Shown: positions 35,301 to 42,315 of the stretch, piece by piece
How the letters are laid out: every line of letters begins with the position of its first letter
How positions within the stretch are numbered: position 1 is the first letter of the stretch
Origin: an uncultured Clostridia bacterium
Lineage (GTDB): Bacteria; Bacillota; Clostridia; Oscillospirales; Acutalibacteraceae
Direction: 5' to 3'
DNA length: 49,030 bases
Assembly (NCBI GenBank): GCA_904397895.1
Contig: CAJFOZ010000048.1
Span: 1 to 49,030, forward strand
The notes under the pieces: generated by a model
Told to the model about the DNA's origin: nothing
Databases searched by the model: none
Seen by the model: only the letters and a program-made list of their open reading frames with translations
Translations under genes and position numbers: made by a program

Positions 35301-36135
35301 TGGCTTCTACCAAGTTCCGCACCTTGCTCTCGCCTACGCTTCCGCCGGAGTCGCCGGTGCCGTAGAATTTAAGGCGGCGAGCTATATCGTTCTCAGTCAA
35401 ACCAGTATATTGGGAATTGATCCGATCAAGCCATTCCAAACCGGTGGAGCCGGTGTTGATATTGCTTGGGAAGTCGCTCAAGTAGCTTTCGCAATTGAGC
35501 TGGGCGACGATGCTGGAGCCATCGGGTCCCACCCAGTTGCCCAGGTCAAAGGGCAGGTAGTTGTCGTTGCTCCACTTAAGCTTATTGCCGGAGAAGCTGA
35601 TGAGGCCCATATGGGCTGAAATGGAGGGCAGGGCATACCCATAGCCGAAGCAGTCGGGCAGGGTAATGTCGGTATCAACCACGCCAAGCTCTTCTTCAAA
35701 CAGCTTATTGCCGTACAGGATATTGCGCATCAGGGCTTCCGGGGACGGGACGTTGACGTCGCCGTTTTCATAAACCGCACCGCTGGGATACCAGCGTCCG
35801 GTTTCCACCCATTCCTTTAACTCTTCAAACAGATCCGGATAATATTGTTTTAGAAGGTCATAGCGATAAGCGCCTTCAAAATTCATCACAAAGTCCGGAT
35901 ATTTTTCCAGCAATTTGAAATTATCCCGAAATGAATTGGGAATGTAGCTTTGGATCGATGTATCGAGGGTCCAGTTCCAGGCGGTGTCAAGATGGGAGTT
36001 TGCAACTGCATACAGTTTTGGCTTTGACTTTTCCGCGGGTTCTTCCGCTGAAGCGGATACTGCGGGAATGGCCGACGTTGCCAATACCGACAGGCACAAC
36101 GCCATGGAAAGGGCTCTTTTAGTGGCCTTTCTCAT
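29320..36135 (-). CDS. Giant secreted GH38 alpha-mannosidase with CBM32, four CBM6-like and Ig-like domains
   Basis: Secreted 2271-residue enzyme predicted to release alpha-mannose from glycans. A signal peptide (cut near SASA, about 30) precedes a GH38 catalytic domain with the zinc motif HLDTAW (48-53) and nucleophile Asp in LPDCFGY (about 161). The GH38 C-terminal domains follow. An F5/8-type CBM32 is at about 1147-1288, then four CBM6-like repeats of about 145 residues near 1410, 1558, 1700 and 1845, each opening with an E.EDY.xW-type motif. A Big_4-like Ig domain (about 1986-2066) and two related C-terminal domains (about 2070-2168 and 2168-2271) end it. No sortase motif is visible. AGGAGAGG supports the ATG at 36135. 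Host or yeast N-glycans are plausible substrates. Confidence 0.9.
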   Translation of the reverse strand: MRKATKRALSMALCLSVLATSAIPAVSASAEEPAEKSKPKLYAVANSHLDTAWNWTLDTSIQSYIPNSFRDNFKLLEKYPDFVMNFEGAYRYDLLKQYYPDLFEELKEWVETGRWYPSGAVYENGDVNVPSPEALMRNILYGNKLFEEELGVVDTDITLPDCFGYGYALPSISAHMGLISFSGNKLKWSNDNYLPFDLGNWVGPDGSSIVAQLNCESYLSDFPSNINTGSTGLEWLDRINSQYTGLTENDIARRLKFYGTGDSGGSVGESKVRNLVEAMSHNDTDGLFEVISATNAQMVEEMTEAEKAALKSYQGELQMRWHGTGTWTGQALQKYLNRKSELLADRAERTASAAAWLGVNEYPAQKLKDAWKRVIALQHHDVLPGTSTAQVYEEATNDYVIALNQFAEEYETAAGGVASAMDTRVSEGVPVVVNNPVSIDRSEPVEAEVILDEGTEYVRVYDASGKEVPSQVLSIDGNKVKVLFLGEAPSNGYSVYNVRPSDSPCDMDTGLSITENTLENNRYRVEINENGDISSIYDKENDREILEAPITLQQFGNHVSNYGAWEISMADWQDGVESEVGGENLRVSIEENGPVRVALKVERTHRASSYSQTIELSIGDSEDRVDVDNEVMYGERSSYMKAAFPVTVSNKNATWDLGLGTIERDTDDEYQYEMVGQQWADLTDEDGSYGVTIMNDSKYGWDKPDDNTLRLSLFHVPEKERNGSKADRRDFGDNRFTYSIMGHTGDWREGHSQYMAQNLNQPMTAVQTVSHTGTMGSEFSFASLNTDQAMIKAIKKAEDTDEIIVRVQELYGKEAKGVTLTMGDGIESVRETNGYETTVSDSTAKLVDGKLVFDMGAYTPKTFAITLKDKDTSAETPTYQAIDLSSQFNKDIASFNSNRADGGFGPSNYTFAAELFPESVVSGGVTYQLGSTEDGQNNAIEAAGQTINLPEGTTKLKLLAGSQGEDADFTIQVGDKPQTISVQNMWEYVGQWDQYCQNRYGGIKRDDIGLLFDHTHQASGDRYNDHGYLFTYTIDIPEGVTSVTLPDDSNLIVAAATAQTNKTPESFSASVLYPEKQEAAIHTLTVEGVDAELITGSGEYRTGNPVSINYKGEAGDVVWKGSDGRTYTGSSIQISMPDEDLTLTPVVTPFGTEDLARNATVTASGHNLDDQVPEMAVDGDDTTKWCDTTGGTKWLMVDLGEPKVIDTYVVKNAAFGGEGDHYNTADWQIQVMDQNGEWVTVDSVEENPLDSYTGHIRPVYTQYVRLNITAPTRQPTGNDVARIYGFELYQTEDISGQVVVSNPTLQMGKGGQNVKVTLPAYSDKEGNKVTISATVKDEAGQVKLNKNIDVALGSDGWNTYTQYIDLYDAVGGIASTDRLELVILNATGEEISDVITVENLGDITFADPFQRLEAEDYSTWSSGSLKVENSTTNEGQVIRNIGGTYPDAWIAYEDMDFGDGANMLSICYANNSGRCKSDAKIEVRLGSETGKLVGTIDIPATGDNWGAYGTVAGKLDETIKGVQDVYLVMRGTTPDNNPYIANFDWFQFDYHRDAFSTIENEDYDEWSGGQLKTEGGDGGTVLAGTTSGSWVKFNNVEFGDGAKAVSIRYAAAGSRCPADTRVEIRLDSVDGELAGVIQTPPTANGWGTFVDVEGNLDKTITGQHDVYFIMRGTHTSSLPWIGNFNHFTFIEGQVAEKEVQRVQFEDYADWKDSAMKTEGGGTGTVVANTYPNDWLHFTVDAGNNAMTELSIHYVNNSGRCKSDASVEVRLGAPDGKLIGTVQTPATGNNWGAYGDAKITLDQPITGTQEIYLVLRGTTPDGNPYIGNFDYFELIGEEIPATPASVNVEFEDYADWKDSAMKTEGGGTGTVLANTYPNDWVHYSVDLGNNSMDKITINYSNNSSRCKTDAYVEVRLGSPDGELIGTVQTPPTASAWGTFGNATAALTKSISGQQEIYLVLCGTTPDGNPYIGNFDYFQLTGTKNPDVSIGSVEAVEEKTVPYGTAFEALDLPATVEVALSDGSSRELEVQWQQGDYDANTAGTYTLTGTLVLPEGITNPNDLTASIQVTVEKQVDKFTMSFDKDCYQVNEEMTVTVTTPADVNNILVINERGNGISPLKLSSVFDGEKKTWTMTIKVGTTGNRIFGLKAYQNGQWVTTDLSQNVTVSNMPIDSQVAPYIYEADFASSQAKVNEPFTATVVTSTSVDKLKVTNERGKFVSSSVVGYVDEGDKRTWTLELSVGSIGFRIFSFEGADASGNWLPMSVENSITITK
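30195..31910 (-). repeat. Four tandem CBM6-like coding repeats (about 435-base period)
   Basis: The same module is repeated within the mannosidase gene. The last two copies are close at DNA level, for example GTAGTCGAAGTTGCCGATGT at 30211 and again at 30646, an offset of 435 bases. The two N-terminal copies are more diverged. This suggests recent duplication or gene conversion of copies 3 and 4. Confidence 0.85.
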
Positions 36136-36278
36136 TGTGATAATCCTCTCCTTTTTTGTTTCTCCGCGTGTTAATGTGGTGGATCTCCTTAAGCCTCCTC
36201 TCCCTGATGATCCATACAAAAGCTAAATATGCTAAATCAATATATATTTTATTAAATACATATTAATTTAATACAATA

Positions 36279-36307
36279 ATAATAAATTATATTTTTTTGG
36301 ATGTCAA
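36279..36307 (-). promoter_or_regulatory. Promoter of the mannosidase gene
   Basis: TTGACA (36307-36302) and TATTAT (36284-36279), 17-base spacing, in an AT-rich stretch; leader of about 140 bases. Confidence 0.75.
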
Positions 36308-36470
36308 TATTGTGCCAAAATATTAAATCAAAAAGAATTAAATATCATGCATATTGCACTTTATATTTCTATGTCTGTATTTTACTGTAATTATCTCCCA
36401 TAAAACAATCCCTAATTTATGCACAATGATCATCCTATCGTCTTCCATTCATCTCCCAATGCGGTAGATT

Positions 36471-36574
36471 ATTTCTTGGATATCATAAGATCATGATACC
36501 CAAGAAATAGAGTGGTTTCCACCATGAACAATGCAAATTCTGTTAAAATTCATGTAAAGTGAGAGCCACTCTAT
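36471..36574. repeat. Nested inverted repeats, possible small element or terminator
   Basis: Arms 36471-36486 and 36493-36508 form a 16-base stem with one mismatch (ATTTCTTGG/CCAAGAAAT at the base) around AAGATC. Next to it, ATAGAGTGG (36507-36515) is exactly repeated in inverse as CCACTCTAT (36566-36574) across about 50 bases. No ORF lies between. It could be a remnant of a mobile element, a structured RNA or a processing site. Confidence 0.5.
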
Positions 36575-36619
36575 TCCCCATGCTCAAAATAATCCCTAAC
36601 TATCTAGCGGGATCATACA

Positions 36620-38290
36620 CTATTCTACCTCTACAAGTCCTAAATCGGTAATCCGGATTTCCGGAATCACCGGCAAAGCCAAAAAACTCAGGGCAATAAA
36701 GGGATCCATTTTTGCATTGACTCCCATGGAATAGGCGATATGGGTTAGTTCCTGGATTTTCCCCGTCAGTTCTGGGAGCCCTCGGTCGGACATCAATCCC
36801 GCAATGGGAAGTTCCAATGTGGCTTGTACCTTGCCTTCCCGAACCAATGTATAGCCACCCTGTACCCGGCTTAATTCCCGGGCCGCTAGAAGCATATCTC
36901 TGTCGTTGTCCCCCACCAAAATCAAGTTGTGGGAATCGTGGGCCACTGTGGTGGCGATGGCCCCATTTTTTAAACCATAATTGTCCAAAAGTCCTACCCC
37001 AATATATCCAGTGGCGTGATGACGTTCTATAACGGCGATTTTGAGAAGCTTCCCTTCTTGCATCAGCCGCTGTACCTTTTCTTTGCCCACCTCTACTTTT
37101 TGGGTGATAATCTGGTTTTCCACCATCCGGATCACCCTGTACCGCTTTTGATCCGGAAGAACCAAGGAATCTTCCCCCAACGCGGGAAGATGGACCGAAT
37201 GCCGGATATTTTCCGGAATGGCGGGCATTGGAGGGATCCTATCAAGTTCCCGGACGGATACGCCGCCAAAATAGACGTCCCGTACCGTTACGTCCTCCAG
37301 ACTGTCCAACACCACCAGATCGGCCCGATATCCAGGAGCAATAGCCCCCGTCCTCTTGAGCCCATAGATGCGCGCGGCATTGATGGTGGCCAGTTGATAG
37401 GCTGTTATCGCATTCATGCCCAATCGGATGGCCCTCTGGATGCATAACCGGATGGTCCCCTCATTATGGATATCCAATAGATGCTTGTCATCGGTGCAGA
37501 AGGCCAGGCGTGCGGTATCCAGCCCTTCCTTTACCACTCCTTTGACAATGGCTTCCAGATTTTTGCTGCCGCTCCCCTCCCGGATGAGTACGGCCATGCC
37601 TCCACGGAGCTTGGCCCTTGCCTCCTCAAAAGCGACGCTTTCGTGATCGGTGGCGATGCCCGCCACACAATAGGATTGTAACACCTCCTGAGGAGCTGAG
37701 GGGAGATGTCCATCTAGGATTTTCCCCTGAAACAGCGTTAATTTCTCCATCACATCAGGCCGGCATTGTACAACACCCTTTGCGTCCATCATCTCGCCTA
37801 AACCGGTAACCCGGGGATGATGTAAAAACTGCCTTAGGTCTTCCGCCTTTAACACGCTGCCTGCGTGTTCCAAAGGAGTAGATGGTACGCAGGAAGGAAC
37901 CTGCACATAGTAGTGGATAGGAAGATGCTCTGAACGATCCAACATAAACTGAATGCCGGCTGAGCCCGCTACATTGGCGATCTCATGAGGATCGGTAATG
38001 ACGGTGGTAACGCCGGAGCGCAGCTCCTCCTTACAGTAGATCTCGGGCAACGCCATGGAGGATTCCACATGGCAGTGGGCGTTGATAAATCCCGGGGACA
38101 CGTATCGTCCTTCCAGGTCGACGATATTAGGGCAATCGTAGCATCCCACACCGGCGATGGTACCGTCGCATATTGCGATGTCCCCTGTTACAATCTCGCC
38201 AGTAAGCACCTGAATAATTTTCCCATTTTTAAATACTACATCGGGTTGACGTCTCCCCGATGCGGTTTCAATCAAATGTTGACGATCCAT
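36620..38290 (-). CDS. ade: Adenine deaminase
   Basis: Amidohydrolase-fold enzyme converting adenine to hypoxanthine in purine salvage. The 556 residues show the metal motif AHCHVESSM (about 71-79), TVITDPHEIANV, DGHLPSAP, FCTDDKH and the C-terminal Ade-specific half including HDSHNLI. Length matches the bacterial Ade family. The ribosome site (AAAGGA) is rather far from the ATG, so the start is less certain. It is monocistronic. I see no purine riboswitch in its short leader. Confidence 0.93.
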   Translation of the reverse strand: MDRQHLIETASGRRQPDVVFKNGKIIQVLTGEIVTGDIAICDGTIAGVGCYDCPNIVDLEGRYVSPGFINAHCHVESSMALPEIYCKEELRSGVTTVITDPHEIANVAGSAGIQFMLDRSEHLPIHYYVQVPSCVPSTPLEHAGSVLKAEDLRQFLHHPRVTGLGEMMDAKGVVQCRPDVMEKLTLFQGKILDGHLPSAPQEVLQSYCVAGIATDHESVAFEEARAKLRGGMAVLIREGSGSKNLEAIVKGVVKEGLDTARLAFCTDDKHLLDIHNEGTIRLCIQRAIRLGMNAITAYQLATINAARIYGLKRTGAIAPGYRADLVVLDSLEDVTVRDVYFGGVSVRELDRIPPMPAIPENIRHSVHLPALGEDSLVLPDQKRYRVIRMVENQIITQKVEVGKEKVQRLMQEGKLLKIAVIERHHATGYIGVGLLDNYGLKNGAIATTVAHDSHNLILVGDNDRDMLLAARELSRVQGGYTLVREGKVQATLELPIAGLMSDRGLPELTGKIQELTHIAYSMGVNAKMDPFIALSFLALPVIPEIRITDLGLVEVE

Positions 38291-38348
38291 AGAAAAGCAC
38301 CATCCTTTCTATCTCTCCTACCGGAGTTTTCCCAGAGATATTTACAGT

Positions 38349-38354
38349 ATTATA
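38349..38354 (-). promoter_or_regulatory. Extended -10 promoter of ade
   Basis: TGC-TATAAT on the minus strand about 60 bases before the ade ATG. The -35 region is weak (TGGAAA-like), which an extended -10 can tolerate. Confidence 0.6.
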
Positions 38355-38461
38355 GCACAAACAAATAAACTTTCCATCTATTTGCCCATGATTATTTTTG
38401 ATTGTGGTGTCCCTCTATGAATTTCACCCAAATAAGACGCCATCCTCCACAGATCCACTCC

Positions 38462-38500
38462 AAAAAGGACAAGGCCAGCCTATTTTCAAGCTGGCCTTGT
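38462..38500 (-). terminator. Terminator after the metallophosphoesterase gene
   Basis: ACAAGGCCAGC (38469-38479) pairs perfectly with GCTGGCCTTGT (38490-38500). On the minus strand CC then TTTTT follows. Confidence 0.85.
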
Positions 38501-38553
38501 GGAGAAGAAGGGGATCTTTTTGGTTGTGAATATGCCAAACTTTCGGAGAACGC

Positions 38554-41169
38554 TTATGCTTTGACCTTGCGGCCCAACACCACCACACTGGATAGGGCCA
38601 GGATCCCTACCACTGCCCAGGGGAATACCTCGCCGGTATCGGGAGAATTGGCGCCGCTATTGTTTTGACCCTGGTCGCCATCCGGCTGGTTGTTGCCTTG
38701 ATTTTCACCGGATTGGCCGTCATCGCCGTCCTGATTGTTGCTGCCCGGCTCATCGGGCAATTTTTCCAGATTGTCCATGGCGGTTTGCAGATTGGCTGCG
38801 GCTTCGTCCACCTGCGACTGCAACGCGTTGCCGGGCAGGTTTTTGGCTACATTCAGAGCGTTTGTGAAGGCATCGACCGTGTCTTTGGTGTAGCCGGACA
38901 GATCCATCGCCTCGGCCTTTTGGACGAGTTGGTGAAGGGCTGTATAATCGGCCAGCTTCCACTGAGCCGTGATAGTGGTATTGTTGTCCTCGGGATAATT
39001 GTCGTCTTTGCCCATGGAGGTGACAAGCCCTACAAGCCAACCGTTGAGCTGGCCTTTCAATTCCTGGGTCAGGATACCCTCGGTAGCCTCAGCTCCAGTT
39101 TCAGGATCCGCGGGAGTTCCATTGAGCAGCTGGTTCAAGAGGGACTGGATATCCAACGTGAAGTATTTGCTCAGAGCATCCAGGAAGTCGGCGATGGAAT
39201 AGCCGATTTCCGGATTGGATCCCTCCGGCATGAGATATAGCTGTTTATTGTCGGGATCACTGGGCCACTTTGCCCCCAAAAAGCCCAACGCCAAGGACAA
39301 AGCGGTTTCGCCTGACTTATCAAAGGGACGGATCAGAGGGGTTCTCCCCTCCAGGGCCACGAAGGTTTTGGATTCATTGTCCCAGGCATTGGCGCCCAGT
39401 ACGTCTTGCAGGGAAAGGTTTTTGAGAACATTATTTAGTACGTCGGATACATTTGCAACGAGTGCCTGGATCACATCCTCCAGAAGCTGGCCGCCTTCCA
39501 GCTTCCCGTTGGCAGCCTGCACCCAATCGGGCCAATTGCCGTTATCCTCGCCTCCCAGATGGCTTTGATAGATGTAGTTTACATAATCCAGCAAGGTTTT
39601 ATCCTCGGCCACGGGGATAGATACCAGGTCATCCACCAGCTTGCCCACAATGGCGTCCAATTGGATAGGATTCTGGATCTCCTGATCCAGCTTATCAAAC
39701 AGGACATTCAAAGCCTGCTTGAGGCCCGTTGAAGAAATCACTATGTTAAGATTGAGGATAGACACCTTCTGTTTTACTACAATGCCGCCTTGGGCACTAT
39801 CGTAGTAAATGGTCTCTCCGTTTTGGCCGTCGGGCAGAAGAAGGGGCAGCGCTACGTCAATGAGCTTCTCAATGGTAATATTATCGATAGGGAGGCTATT
39901 GCCTAACAAGCTGTTGAGAAGCCCCTCCAGCGTCACCTTAATGCCGCCCGATTGGGCCATCTGGCTGTAGTAGTCATGGAGAAAACCGTTGACAGTGGTG
40001 GTGAGCATCTGATTGCTAAATCCGTGCTGACGGCCGTATTCGGTAACATCTTCAATGGTCTGCTGCTGGCTGGTAACAGGATTCTGGAAGGTAATGGGGC
40101 CAAGGCCGGTTTTGGTCTCCACCGACATGGTTTCGGTGACGGTTCCTTCATCATAATCCCGATTCAAAGTGACAAAGCGCATAGGGGACGGATAGGTGAC
40201 AACCGAACCGGTTTCAATGTCGTACAAGGTATTTCCCGCTTCGGTAGTCATGGAAGAGATGTCGTTGGCATGCATGTGGCCGGTAAAGATATACTGCATA
40301 CCGGCATCGGCAAATTCTGTGCTAAGACGCTGATAGTCATTGACCAGGTACATAGGCAGAATATCCGGTTCCATACCAAAGTGAGCGATCACCCCGTGAT
40401 GTTGTAAACCCATGACGGTGTCACCACGTTGTTTGGCAGCGGTAATCTGGGAAAGTACCCATTGTTCCAGGTCGGCGCTGATGGCACCGCTGGTTTCGTG
40501 TTCGTCCTTTCCGGAATCGGTATTGTCGGCGCTGTAACGAGCCGAGTCAATGGCGATGACAGTAAAGCCCTCCTTGGGACGTGCCACGTATGAAAGGCCG
40601 CCTGCCTCTTTGCCCTCGGGAGGGGTATAAGTGGCGATGACACTATCGTCATTGTAAACGGCGTCTCCATAGATTTCCTTAAAGTCCTCCGGCTCGGTCC
40701 GTCCGGCGGGAACGGCCACACCGTCTGGGGTGTTAAAATTCATAGCATTGGAATTCCGGACGTCGTGATTGCCGGGAACCACATAGACATCCAAACCCGG
40801 TACTTCTTCTTTCAGCTGCTCCAACTGGGCGGCCATGGCTTCATGTCCTTCTTTTTCGCCGTCCTTGGTCAGGTCGCCGGAGATCATCAGCACATCCGGC
40901 TTGTCCTCCTGAATGGTGTCGAGCATCTCTTCTAAAATAGCAGAGCTTTCTGTGAACATTTTGCGATCGCTGTTGAGATGGTCGGTATAATCCTGGGTGT
41001 CCTTGATCATGGTGGGAGATAGATAGTGGGTGTCGGATAATACCGCGATCTTTAATGAATCTGATTGGTCAGGCTGGGCGGCATAAGCCGGTACGGAAGC
41101 ACTGGCCACAAGCATCACAGCCGTCATAGAAGCAACTGCTTGCTTCAATCTTCTTGCGAATTTTTGCAT
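38554..41169 (-). CDS. Secreted, sortase-anchored metallophosphoesterase
   Basis: Surface enzyme of 871 residues with a signal peptide ending near AYAA. The calcineurin-like phosphoesterase motifs are all present: VLSDTHYL, MISGDLTKDG, VPGNHDVRN, GLQHHG and FTGHMHAND. A large region of about 400 residues with no fold I recognise follows, then a FIVAR-like three-helix segment (ALHQLVQKAEAMDLSGYT). The C-terminus has a Gly/Asn/Gln/Asp-rich wall spacer, the sorting motif SPDTGE, a hydrophobic helix and a short basic tail (GRKVKA). SPDTG departs from LPXTG. No sortase gene lies in the window. GGGAG supports the ATG at 41169. The substrate is unknown (nucleotide, teichoic or other phosphoesters). 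Confidence 0.88.
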   Translation of the reverse strand: MQKFARRLKQAVASMTAVMLVASASVPAYAAQPDQSDSLKIAVLSDTHYLSPTMIKDTQDYTDHLNSDRKMFTESSAILEEMLDTIQEDKPDVLMISGDLTKDGEKEGHEAMAAQLEQLKEEVPGLDVYVVPGNHDVRNSNAMNFNTPDGVAVPAGRTEPEDFKEIYGDAVYNDDSVIATYTPPEGKEAGGLSYVARPKEGFTVIAIDSARYSADNTDSGKDEHETSGAISADLEQWVLSQITAAKQRGDTVMGLQHHGVIAHFGMEPDILPMYLVNDYQRLSTEFADAGMQYIFTGHMHANDISSMTTEAGNTLYDIETGSVVTYPSPMRFVTLNRDYDEGTVTETMSVETKTGLGPITFQNPVTSQQQTIEDVTEYGRQHGFSNQMLTTTVNGFLHDYYSQMAQSGGIKVTLEGLLNSLLGNSLPIDNITIEKLIDVALPLLLPDGQNGETIYYDSAQGGIVVKQKVSILNLNIVISSTGLKQALNVLFDKLDQEIQNPIQLDAIVGKLVDDLVSIPVAEDKTLLDYVNYIYQSHLGGEDNGNWPDWVQAANGKLEGGQLLEDVIQALVANVSDVLNNVLKNLSLQDVLGANAWDNESKTFVALEGRTPLIRPFDKSGETALSLALGFLGAKWPSDPDNKQLYLMPEGSNPEIGYSIADFLDALSKYFTLDIQSLLNQLLNGTPADPETGAEATEGILTQELKGQLNGWLVGLVTSMGKDDNYPEDNNTTITAQWKLADYTALHQLVQKAEAMDLSGYTKDTVDAFTNALNVAKNLPGNALQSQVDEAAANLQTAMDNLEKLPDEPGSNNQDGDDGQSGENQGNNQPDGDQGQNNSGANSPDTGEVFPWAVVGILALSSVVVLGRKVKA

Positions 41170-41200
41170 GTCTTCAACTCCCTTTTTATTGTCCGCCTTC

Positions 41201-41229
41201 ATTATAAAGATCCAAAAACCCTTTTTCTA
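41201..41229 (-). promoter_or_regulatory. Probable promoter of the metallophosphoesterase gene
   Basis: TATAAT (41206-41201) with TAGAAA 17 bases upstream. The -35 is weak and the leader would be only about 25 bases. The rest of the gap to 41494 is AT-rich and shows no gene. Confidence 0.5.
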
Positions 41230-41494
41230 TCACAACATTGAAAAATCACTGTAAAATTTCCGGTCATCTATCAGGGAGCCTTTGGTTTATTAAGTTCTTT
41301 TGTCAACAGTGTGGATTCTAAATAATTTTATCTGTATTTGTCATTTTATTAGTTAATATTTATAAATTTTTACCTATATTATTTGAATGTATTTTCAAGT
41401 TGATAAAGGGCTATTCTATACGGCCAATGGTTTATTTTAAAGAAAGACGTAAAGATTATGTTTCATTTTTGTTTTATTAATTTAATTTTTGAAC

Positions 41495-41539
41495 AAAAAT
41501 AGACTTATGGTATCCACAGGACACCATAAGTCTATTTTT
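41495..41539 (-). terminator. Terminator after the DUF1905 gene
   Basis: AAAAATAGACTTATGGT (41495-41511) pairs with ACCATAAGTCTATTTTT (41523-41539), U-run on both strands. Confidence 0.92.
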
Positions 41540-41568
41540 CATTTTTTGTTTTATTGTGATGCATGCGG

Positions 41569-41838
41569 TCATTCTCGTTCCCACAATTTAACCCAGACGA
41601 TATCCCCCGGTTGCTTTCCAATTTTCGCCCTGATATCTTTTCGCAAACCTAAAATATGTCCCGGTGTCCCCATACGAACAAGGCTGCCATCATAAGGATA
41701 TCCGTCGAATTGAGCGTGTACTTTTACCCGCCCCTTCCCAAACTCTTTTTTTACATCGTAGGGAAATTCTACATAGGCGCCGTCGATATCCGGAACCTTT
41801 CGTACCATCGCTTTAAACTCGTAAATTTTAGAGTTCAT
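41569..41838 (-). CDS. DUF1905 domain protein
   Basis: A compact 89-residue protein with the DUF1905 layout: [35 protein letters not shown], read here in parts as [26 protein letters not shown] and a C-terminal [12 protein letters not shown]. Homologs occur alone or fused to a YdeI/OmpD-associated domain, and their function is unknown. AAAGGA precedes the ATG. It is monocistronic with its own terminator. Confidence 0.85.
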   Translation of the reverse strand: MNSKIYEFKAMVRKVPDIDGAYVEFPYDVKKEFGKGRVKVHAQFDGYPYDGSLVRMGTPGHILGLRKDIRAKIGKQPGDIVWVKLWERE

Positions 41839-41935
41839 ACGTGCAGATCCTTTCTTATCTTCAAAGATTTTCCTATATAATGATAAAAAACGCCCACATA
41901 AGTGGGCAGATTCTTTTTAATTCATGAGATTCCTT
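41839..41935 (-). terminator. Terminator-like hairpin behind the catalase relic
   Basis: GCCCAC-ATAA-GTGGGC (about 41893-41908) followed on the minus strand by GTTTTTT. It has no intact gene upstream on that strand; it probably once ended the gene now seen as the relic at 41936-42080. Nothing else is seen in this stretch. Confidence 0.6.
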
Positions 41936-42080
41936 TTATTGCTGGCAAAAGGAAGGTGGGGTAATCGCAATCGAATCTGTATCCTGGCCGCTCAGCGGAT
42001 TGATGGTTTTAGCCGCTACCTCTATATGGCCAAATTCTTCAGTGGAGATGCCTCTGTAGGTACCCCTTTCTCTCTTTTTA
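41936..42080 (-). pseudogene. Probable remnant of a manganese-catalase-like gene
   Basis: The minus strand has an open fragment of about 48 codons with no start or ribosome site. It ends in a stop just before an orphan terminator. It reads HTKKRERGTYRG, then ISTEEFGHIEVAAKTIN, then PLSGQDTDSIAI. The TEEFGHIE segment resembles the metal-binding (I)xTEExxHxE motif of non-heme Mn catalases and CotJC proteins. The rest of the ~200-residue family is missing. Call is by motif only. Confidence 0.4.
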
Positions 42081-42123
42081 GTATGGAGGTGCAAAATATC
42101 TTTTATGCACGCTTATCACACAT

Positions 42124-42163
42124 AAAAAGAGTTTGGACAACGGTATGTATCCAAACTCTTTTT
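42124..42163 (-). terminator. Terminator after the beta-helix protein gene
   Basis: AAAAAGAGTTTGGA (42124-42137) pairs with TCCAAACTCTTTTT (42150-42163), U-runs at both ends. It lies about 150 bases past the stop, a long 3' leader-out in which I see no gene. Confidence 0.85.
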
Positions 42164-42315
42164 GGGGAAGGGTGTATGCTTTTGACATTGTATCCGATAT
42201 GAATTCCATCAAAAAAGAAAGAATGTACCTCTAGACAGCATGTTCTGCGAAAAACATCAATATACCAAGGGACGTCTACAAAAAAGGTGTTTTCACTTCA
42301 AATAGAGAGATTGGT

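Larger units (their letters stand above)
36136..36619. other. Gene-free AT-rich region between mannosidase and adenine deaminase
   Basis: No gene is supported here. The part near the mannosidase gene (to about 36410) is very AT-rich and holds its promoter. The part nearer the deaminase holds nested inverted repeats (36471-36508 and 36507-36574). There is no standard U-tailed terminator after the deaminase stop, so those hairpins may do that job. Confidence 0.6.

Noticed and set aside
38291-38400. Purine riboswitch upstream of adenine deaminase
   Set aside because: The leader is short (about 50 bases from the -10 box) and shows no three-way junction or conserved loop motifs.
41924-42202. 92-codon plus-strand frame over the catalase relic
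   Set aside because: No ribosome site, it crosses a terminator, and the opposite strand carries the recognisable motif.
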